From contig MU603103.1 in the NCBI GenBank assembly GCA_025201865.1, forward strand, positions 8,143-20,548: DNA of 12,406 nucleotides, in the 5' to 3' direction. The DNA is from Ramicandelaber brevisporus (taxonomy: Eukaryota; Kickxellomycota; Ramicandelaberales; Ramicandelaberaceae). The notes below the pieces were generated by a model that was given only the letters and a program-made list of their open reading frames with translations, ran no database searches and was not told the origin of the DNA. A program made the position numbers and the translations under genes. Positions 7,588 to 12,406 of this stretch are shown here, piece by piece. The first letter of the stretch is position 1. The number at the start of each line of letters is the position of its first letter.

Positions 7588-8839
7588 GCATCTGAGTAGA
7601 TGATAGTGTCAATTGAGGCTGTTGGTGACTGCTTCTAATGGCCATTGCTCTGGATTCTTGCTTCATAAATTCCAACTCTGCAGCTAATTTGTCGATTTCT
7701 CTTTTCATTGAACTCTCCATTTCAATTCTAAGCTGCTCCTTTGAAACTGCTGCTGATGCTAATTTTTCCTGCAATTCTGTATTTTCCATTTGTATTTTTG
7801 ACATTTTTTGTTTGGCCATTGCCAGTTCTCCATCTCTTTGGTTCAACTGGTCCATATATTGTCTTCTCTCATTCATTGCTGTTCCCTGCGTTAATCTCAC
7901 TCGATGCAGCTCCTCTTGCAATCTTGAATTTTCCACTCTAACTGTGTCAATCTGTGCCTGCAATTGTCCATTTCTTACTTCCGATTCATTAACTATCCCA
8001 GCGGTTTGTCTATATGACGATGATGCTGCTGCTGCTGCTGCTGGATTCAATGCTGCCTGAGATGCAATAAATTCCTCTTCCTCCTCAATCTCTCTCAGCG
8101 TTATATCATCAATATCTAAATCGTCATCATCATCATCATCGTTATCATTTTCATTATTATTTTTATAACTATTACCGCTATCATTACCATTTAATGTACC
8201 AAAATTGTTCAGATAATCATCGTTTCTAACCAGTTCATCTTGTTCTCTAACAGCTCTGTCTATCACTTCATTCACTGCTGCATCTGGAAGAGATAGCTGC
8301 ATTCCTAGCTCGTCCTCTTCTTCATCTTCTGCCGAGTTCTTGACATTATCTGCCAATGGAATCCCAATCAATGCTGCTTCATCGTAATATCGACTGTTTG
8401 AACGCGAAGCCGTTGATGATGAAGTGCTAGATGCCTTTTGCAGTGGAAAATTTGGGGGCGGAATTGCTGCTGTGCCTACTGCTGCTGCTGCTGCGGGCGG
8501 TGGTGGCCGTCCGCGCAGCATGGAACCTGATGAAGTTGACGGCGTTACTGCGAGAATAGGCACTGATCTTCCGCGATCTCTCGCACCAGCTCCACCAGTG
8601 TGCTCTGGAGAGAATAATGACAAAGGTGGCGGACGTGCCAGAGGCTGTAGATGGGCAGCGCCTGCAGGTGTTTGCAAGGACTGTTTGGGAGTGTTATACT
8701 GCGGCGGTGGCAGTCGCTGGGCAGCCGGCTGTTGTCTGAACTCCAACTGAAGTTGAGGCTGCTGTCTGCCTGCACTGCCGTATTGCGCGCTAGGTGTCCG
8801 ACTGCCCATGTAGCCAGCAGAGCGTCGAAGCCGTGTCAT
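5468..8839 (-). CDS. ATRIP/Rad26-like DNA-damage checkpoint protein
   Basis: A 1123-residue protein best read as ATRIP (fission yeast Rad26, budding yeast Ddc2), the partner that brings ATR kinase to RPA-coated single-stranded DNA. The N-terminal ~230 residues are disordered (Pro/Gln/Ser). An acidic block at 232-264 leads into ITLREIEEEEEFIASQAAL, resembling the RPA70-binding motif of human ATRIP (DDLEELDTLASQAL). A coiled coil follows (about 284-400), with a segment like ATRIP's KLQSLQSELQF at KREIDKLAAELEFM. Then come two polyglutamine runs (418-430, 479-487), a basic KRRRG patch and a long helical C-terminus that would bind ATR. I chose the first in-frame ATG at 8839; the frame extends upstream only through TTG. 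A four-codon uORF overlaps this start. The coiled-coil plus acidic motif is the main evidence; a different coiled-coil nuclear protein is possible. Confidence 0.65.
7380..7406. repeat. Polyglutamine-coding trinucleotide run (9 codons)
   Basis: Nine Gln codons, four CAA and five CAG on the sense strand, in the ATRIP-like gene between the basic patch and the conserved C-terminal part. Confidence 0.85.
7550..7588. repeat. Pure (CAA)13 polyglutamine microsatellite in the ATRIP-like gene
   Basis: Thirteen uninterrupted CAA codons (TTG on the plus strand) just after the coiled coil. The purity indicates recent slippage and predicts length differences between strains; glutamine-rich sequence continues on its downstream side. 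Confidence 0.9.
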
Positions 8840-8850
8840 TGCGTGTTCAT
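8836..8850 (-). promoter_or_regulatory. Four-codon upstream ORF overlapping the ATRIP-like start
   Basis: ATG AAC ACG CAA TGA on the minus strand, with its TGA overlapping the main start as ATGA. It is the only upstream ATG in the 156-bp space before the next gene. Such a minimal uORF could reduce translation or allow reinitiation at the main ATG, if it lies in the transcript. Confidence 0.4.
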
Positions 8851-8951
8851 CAGCTCGCTGGTATGTTTCTCTTTGTTGTGTCGGATTGAGGAGAGAGTTC
8901 GTTAGCACAAACACAAAACAAAGGCTGTCAACAAACAACTCTCAAAAAAAC

Positions 8952-8975
8952 TAACAATAACAATAACAATAACAA
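8952..8975. repeat. Four tandem copies of TAACAA
   Basis: A perfect hexamer repeat in the 156-bp gap between the ATRIP-like start and the stop of the MARVEL-like gene. That gap must hold both the promoter of one and the 3' end of the other. Confidence 0.8.
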
Positions 8976-8995
8976 CAATACTCTTCAATGTGGGT

Positions 8996-9634
8996 TTAGG
9001 CTTCATTGTGCTTATCATCAACAACTTCATCAACCTTCTCTGCAGCTTCAAAGGCGGCTACTTGTCTCATTCGCAGCAGTTTGCGGACATGAACTCGCAT
9101 GGCAAACGCAGATATCAATGTGCATGCCCAGCAGAACAGTGTCATTGGCATCAAAATGTACACCGCCTTGCTGAACTTGCAGTCTCTCACCAAGTACGAT
9201 CCGTCTGGAATATTACCGAGGCTTGCACAGTCTGTATTGAACAGTACATTGACAGCGTTATTCCACATGAACATCACTTCGCACACTCCCCAAAAGACCC
9301 CCATGAAGAGTGAGAAAAAGATCACCTTGGTGGCCGCCTTGTCTTCGATGGCATCGTGGTTCATGGGCAGCGGAGTGAGCTTTCGCCAGGCACGGAATCG
9401 AGGAGCGAGAGAGTCTCTGGCGAAGAAGTATATGACGGGAAGGGCGAAAACAACGGACACAGACCCAGTTAGATAGATGATTATCTGCTCCATGTAGACT
9501 GGAAATGGTCCCTCCGTGCCTTGGCTGCGATAGTACAAGTGTAAAGCATGGTCAGCTGTGCCAAAGCACAGTAGAGTCAACAGAGACCCTAGGAAAGACA
9601 GTAGTTCGAACGCAACAACGGCACGGGCTATCAT
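8996..9634 (-). CDS. Four-helix MARVEL-like membrane protein of unknown function
   Basis: A 212-residue integral membrane protein. Hydrophobic helices are at about 5-27, 47-72, 103-125 and 155-178. Short loops lie outside the membrane, and a charged C-terminal tail (residues 180-212) probably faces the cytosol. The loop between helices 3 and 4 has two cysteines (Cys136 and Cys152) that could form a disulfide. This order of helices and a cysteine-bearing loop matches MARVEL-type proteins such as fungal Nce102, which shape plasma-membrane domains, but no diagnostic motif is present, so I do not assign a function. The start ATG has G at -3. An upstream ATG near 9765 would give an 11-codon uORF if included in the transcript. 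The gene lies only 156 bp from the ATRIP-like start. Confidence 0.8.
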   Translation of the reverse strand: MIARAVVAFELLSFLGSLLTLLCFGTADHALHLYYRSQGTEGPFPVYMEQIIIYLTGSVSVVFALPVIYFFARDSLAPRFRAWRKLTPLPMNHDAIEDKAATKVIFFSLFMGVFWGVCEVMFMWNNAVNVLFNTDCASLGNIPDGSYLVRDCKFSKAVYILMPMTLFCWACTLISAFAMRVHVRKLLRMRQVAAFEAAEKVDEVVDDKHNEA

Positions 9635-9951
9635 TCGGCCAAACGATTATAGTGATTAAAGGAGTGTAAGGAAAAAGGTAAACAAAAACAAAAAGAGAGT
9701 GTATGTGGGTGTGTTTGAGGTGCAAAAATCAGGGTGAGTGAGCAGGAGACCTGCAGAAGTGCATCGGAGTAGCAGAGTGATGTCCGGTTTGGCTGATGCA
9801 CATCACTGTGCAACTCGTGTCCTTCAATCGGGGTAACTAAATAGCATCGTCAGTGAGAAGTGTACTGTTGACAATTAAAAGCGCTGAAGAGTAACTAAAA
9901 ATGAGAGAGAGTGATTAGGTGGAGTCTAATAGCGTTTCATATCATGAGTTG
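9635..9951. other. Intergenic region: tubulin 3' flank and promoter of the MARVEL-like gene
   Basis: This 317-bp stretch lies between two minus-strand genes. I see no gene, no TATA box and no AATAAA. The frame running up to the MARVEL-like start stays open to 9813 but has only a TTG start. Confidence 0.6.
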
Positions 9952-11310
9952 TCATTGTTCGTAAACTTCACCTTCAGCGGGATAGTCGTCATCGTCAGCA
10001 TAGTCGATGTCGGCGTCGGCGGACTGGTACTGCTGGTACTCGGCGATGAGGTCGTTCAGGTTGGACTCGGCCTCGGTGAACTCCATCTCGTCCATGCCCT
10101 CGTCGGTGAACCAGTGCAGGTAGGCTTTGCGGTGGAACATCTTGTGGAACTGCTCCTGGAAGCGCTGGAACACCTGCATGACGGCCGTGTTGTTGGCGAC
10201 AAACGTGCCCGACAGCGTCTCGCCGGGCGGCGCCACCGAGCAGTGCACCGTCTGCACGCTGTTGGGAATCCACCCGGCAAACGAAGCCGAGTGCTTGGTG
10301 GTCAGCGCCAGCAGCTGCTGGTCAATGTCCTTCATCGACACGTTGGCGCCGCGGTAGATGGCGGTGGCAGTCAGATACAGCCCCTGGCGCGTGTCGGCCG
10401 CCGCCATCATGTTGCGGCTGTCGAACATCTGCGCCGTCACGTCGGCCACGTTGATGTTGCGGTAGCTGAGCGTGTTCGACGACGCCAGCGGCGCAACGCT
10501 GCTCATGAAGAAGTGCAGCCGCGGGAACGGCACCAGGTTGACCGCCATCTTGCGCAGGTCCGAGTTGAGCTGGCCCGGGAAGCGCAGGCACGTCGTCACG
10601 CCGGCCATCACCTTGGCAATCAGCCCGTTCAGCTCGGCGTGCGTCGGGCTCGCCACCTTGAGCACGTTGCCGGCAATGCGGAACAGCGCCTCGTTGTCCA
10701 GGCAGAACGTCATGTCCGTGTTCTCGACCAGCTGGTGCGCCGCCAGCACCGCGTTGTACGGCTCGACAATCGTCTCCGACACGCCTGGCGCCGGCAGCAC
10801 CGAGAACGTCGCCATCATGCGGTCCGGATACTCCTCGCGAATCTTGGAGATGAGGAGCGAGCCCAGCCCCGAGCCGGTGCCGCCGCCGAGCGAGTGCGCC
10901 ATCTGGAACCCCTGCAGGTTCTCGCAGCCCTCGGCATGCAGCCGCACGGCATCCAGAATCGCGTCAATCAGCTCGGCCCCCTCCGTGTAGAAGCCGCGCG
11001 CAAAGTTGTTGCCGGCTCCCGACGCGCCAGCAATGAACGCGTCCGGGTGGAACAGCGCGCCGTGCGGGCCCGTCTTGACCGTGTCCAGCGACCCGGGCTC
11101 GAGGTCGACACACACCGCGCGCGGCACGTACTTGGAGCCGTTTGCCGCGCCGTCAAAGTACACGTCGAGCCGCTGCGCCTGCAGCGAGTCTGGCGCCGCG
11201 CGCAGAGTGCCGTCCCTGTCGAGCCCGTGCTCGGCGAGAATGCCGTCCCAGAACGAGCTGCTGACCTGGTTGCCGCACTGGCCGACCTGCAGATGGATGA
11301 CTTCACGCAT
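9952..11310 (-). CDS. Divergent beta-tubulin
   Basis: A 452-residue beta-tubulin, the GTP-hydrolysing half of the microtubule heterodimer. Family landmarks are QCGNQ (11-15), [12 protein letters not shown] (62-73), SGAGNN (97-102), the GTP-binding GGGTGSG (142-148), the T7 loop [11 protein letters not shown] (244-254), [13 protein letters not shown] (405-417) and an acidic tail. It begins MREV, close to the MREI of other beta-tubulins, which fixes the start at 11310 although the frame stays open for 96 further codons. It is unusually divergent: Met200 replaces the Glu198 of ordinary beta-tubulin, His224 replaces the guanine-stacking Tyr (linear 222), and the M-loop reads ASSNTLSYR instead of TSRGSQQYR. 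Nearly all third codon positions in the first half are G or C, unlike the neighbours. No intron is visible, whereas fungal beta-tubulin genes often have several. A tissue- or stage-specific paralogue is likely. Confidence 0.95.
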   Translation of the reverse strand: MREVIHLQVGQCGNQVSSSFWDGILAEHGLDRDGTLRAAPDSLQAQRLDVYFDGAANGSKYVPRAVCVDLEPGSLDTVKTGPHGALFHPDAFIAGASGAGNNFARGFYTEGAELIDAILDAVRLHAEGCENLQGFQMAHSLGGGTGSGLGSLLISKIREEYPDRMMATFSVLPAPGVSETIVEPYNAVLAAHQLVENTDMTFCLDNEALFRIAGNVLKVASPTHAELNGLIAKVMAGVTTCLRFPGQLNSDLRKMAVNLVPFPRLHFFMSSVAPLASSNTLSYRNINVADVTAQMFDSRNMMAAADTRQGLYLTATAIYRGANVSMKDIDQQLLALTTKHSASFAGWIPNSVQTVHCSVAPPGETLSGTFVANNTAVMQVFQRFQEQFHKMFHRKAYLHWFTDEGMDEMEFTEAESNLNDLIAEYQQYQSADADIDYADDDDYPAEGEVYEQ

Positions 11311-11517
11311 AGATGAGGATCGCAACGGCAGAACAGCGCAAGAAGAAGAAAAAGAAAAAGAAGAAGCAAAAGCTGGCAAAAGCTGGGAAAAGCAAAGAAA
11401 AGCAAAGAAAAGCAAAGAGAAGCAAGGAGAAGCAAGGAGCAGGCGCAGAAGCAGAAGCAGAGTGGTAGTGGCAGCGAGGGGCGAAGGCGAGGGGTGAGAG
11501 CTGGGCGGTGGCAACAT
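11311..11517 (-). promoter_or_regulatory. Pyrimidine-rich leader/promoter of the beta-tubulin gene
   Basis: On the sense strand the 200 nt before the tubulin start are strongly pyrimidine-rich, and no ATG occurs between 11310 and 11515. Pyrimidine-rich tracts just upstream of the start are typical of strongly expressed fungal genes. The tract contains a tandem decamer repeat. A CCAAT motif on the minus strand lies further upstream at 11629-11633. Confidence 0.5.
11371..11440. repeat. Seven tandem decamers, consensus AGCAAAGAAA
   Basis: Five close copies (11391-11440: AGCAAAGAAA twice, then AGCAAAGAGA, AGCAAGGAGA and AGCAAGGAGC) follow two diverged copies of the AGCTGGSAAA type (11371-11390). 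The unit length of 10 bp is close to one helical turn. Confidence 0.8.
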
Positions 11518-11602
11518 AGCCGGCTCCTGGACACGCCGCGCCACACTGGGATGGGTGGGGGAGAATGCAGCGCAGGCTGTGCATGTGCTGGGGTGCATTG
11601 CA

Positions 11603-12107
11603 GCAGCAGCACTGGCAGCAGTAGCACGATTGGCCGCACAATTAGCCGCACAATTAGCAGCACCGTTGGCAGCGGCAGTAGGCAGCAGTAGTGGTCACAG
11701 TGAGAGCGGCGGCAGCAACAGCGACAGGAGCAGTGGCAGCGGTGACAGCAGTAGCAGCGGCATCATCAACAGCAAAGAACAGCGGTAGCATTTAGAGCAG
11801 GCATGATTGCAGCAGCAGCAGCAGCAGCAGTAATAATAACGACGAGTGGCAATAATGGCAGTGGTAACGGTAGTGACAGCAGTCATGATAACAGTCGTGA
11901 CAACAGTCGTGACAACAGTCGTGACAACAGTAGCAGTGGTAACGGTCGTGACAACGGCGGCAGTGGTAATGGTCGCGACAATAGTCGTGACAGCAATAGC
12001 AACAGCAGTTGTGACAGCAGTACCGACAGCGACGACAAGGGTAGCAACAGCATCATCAGCAGCAACAGCATCATCAACAGAAGCGACAGTCACAACCGCA
12101 ACCGCAC
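11603..12107. repeat. Long degenerate trinucleotide-repeat tract
   Basis: About 500 bp of AGC/AGT/GAC/AAC/GGT-type triplets, nearly all with a pyrimidine in the third position when read on the plus strand. The phase shifts between the parts before and after about 11790. It includes two copies of GCCGCACAATTA (11633-11656) and 3.75 copies of a 12-mer GACAACAGTCGT (11887-11931). Reading frames through it encode only Ser/Asn/Asp/Gly or Thr/Val runs without a convincing start, so I treat it as expanded simple repeat rather than a gene. Confidence 0.7.
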
Positions 12108-12406
12108 CAAGAGCAGTGGCAGCTACAACAAACACCCAGCGTCCGCCAAGTGCTGGAGGCATCCGTGGACAGCAGCTAGTGCGTGAGAATGGAGTGTTTG
12201 CACCGGTTGGCAAGTTCGTGGCTTCGCTATACCGGGCCATTGCAGGGCGGCTCCTGGATCGAACAGAGAGGACTACAGCCAAAGGATACTTTGTAGTCGC
12301 CCCATGTTCTAACCAGCTGATCATCGCGTATGCTCACTTTGTTTACGTGATATGTTAAAGATACAAAAGCAGCGAAGCGAATCAAGAGAACGGCACAGAT
12401 GGAGTG
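12108..12406. other. Right-hand flank without a supported gene
   Basis: Beyond the simple-repeat tract the sequence becomes complex again. A minus-strand frame is open from the window edge to a TAG at 12227-12229 (59 codons), and a plus-strand frame ends at 12358. Neither shows a recognisable domain. Apart from the tRNA-like remnant I see nothing that can be named. Confidence 0.5.
12249..12331 (-). other. tRNA-like remnant (possible SINE head)
   Basis: On the minus strand, GATCAGCTGGTTAGAAC resembles a tRNA D arm (A box, 12313-12324), and GTTCGATCC at 12256-12264 is a perfect B box, 48 nt downstream. Frame translation gives WLEHG, a string typical of mistranslated tRNA genes. The acceptor stem does not pair, one T-stem pair fails and there is no normal anticodon arm, so it is not a working tRNA. 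Between the boxes is a hairpin of 10 bp (GACTAC with GTAGTC, AAAG with CTTT) with a 4-nt bulge. Confidence 0.3.

Noticed and set aside
8840-8938. 33-residue N-terminal extension of the ATRIP-like protein
   Set aside because: It would need a TTG start; no in-frame ATG exists upstream of 8839.
9919-11316. 465-codon plus-strand frame antisense to tubulin
   Set aside because: It is a mirror of the strong GC3 bias of the tubulin gene; it encodes Arg/His/Val-rich sequence without any domain.
11887-11931. 12-bp repeat as a CRISPR-like array
   Set aside because: The units are directly abutting without spacers and lie in eukaryotic simple repeat.
11803-12186. 127-codon plus-strand Ser/Asn/Asp-rich frame
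   Set aside because: It is low-complexity repeat only; the phase differs from the matching tract upstream, and no domain is present.
11695-12324. 209-codon minus-strand frame with ATG start
   Set aside because: Most of it is Thr/Val or Leu/Cys runs from simple repeats, and its N-terminus is the tRNA-like remnant.
12249-12331. Functional tRNA gene
   Set aside because: The acceptor strands do not pair, a T-stem pair fails and no canonical anticodon arm can be drawn.
12227-12406. Minus-strand frame open to the right edge
   Set aside because: The 59 codons show no recognisable similarity and cross the tRNA-like remnant; too short to support a gene.

Overview
The window reads as nuclear DNA from an intron-poor eukaryote, most likely a fungus. 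Seven protein genes are packed into 12.4 kb. Each is a single uninterrupted frame in the standard code, and intergenic stretches are short and full of microsatellites. The fungal assignment is an inference. It rests on a secreted proteinase K-type subtilase with an I9 propeptide, the fungal pattern of ER and Mediator genes, pyrimidine-rich leaders and glutamine/histidine/serine runs. The apparent lack of introns points to an early-diverging or unusually compact lineage, but I cannot name the species.

Layout from left to right. (1) Positions 1-582, minus: the N-terminal 194 codons of a Mediator subunit 14 gene that runs off the left edge. (2) Positions 1187-2419, minus: a secreted subtilisin with a TATA box and an AUG-free leader. 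(3) Positions 2897-3466, minus: a TMEM97/Ema19-type EXPERA membrane protein ending in a dilysine ER-retrieval signal. (4) Positions 3908-5353, plus: the Sec61 alpha translocon channel, divergent from gene 3 across a shared 441-bp promoter. (5) Positions 5468-8839, minus: a 1123-residue protein best read as the checkpoint factor ATRIP/Rad26, convergent with SEC61. (6) Positions 8996-9634, minus: a four-helix MARVEL-like membrane protein. (7) Positions 9952-11310, minus: a divergent, very GC-rich beta-tubulin. From 11311 to 12406 there is no convincing gene. That stretch holds the tubulin leader with a decamer repeat, about 500 bp of degenerate trinucleotide repeat and a tRNA-like remnant.

The genes do not form one pathway. 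The one pair whose proximity makes sense is TMEM97/Ema19 and SEC61: both are ER membrane proteins and they may share promoter elements. The rest is a mixture of housekeeping genes (transcription, protein translocation, DNA-damage checkpoint, cytoskeleton) with one secreted protease.

I found no clearly new multi-gene system. The points most worth a second look are: the beta-tubulin, which keeps the GTPase core but has Met at the benzimidazole-site Glu198 position and His at the guanine-stacking Tyr position, in a frame of strikingly different base composition; two upstream ORFs whose stops overlap the main start as ATGA (TMEM97 and ATRIP genes); and a tRNA-like sequence with a good B box beside a long simple-repeat tract, which could be a SINE-like element.
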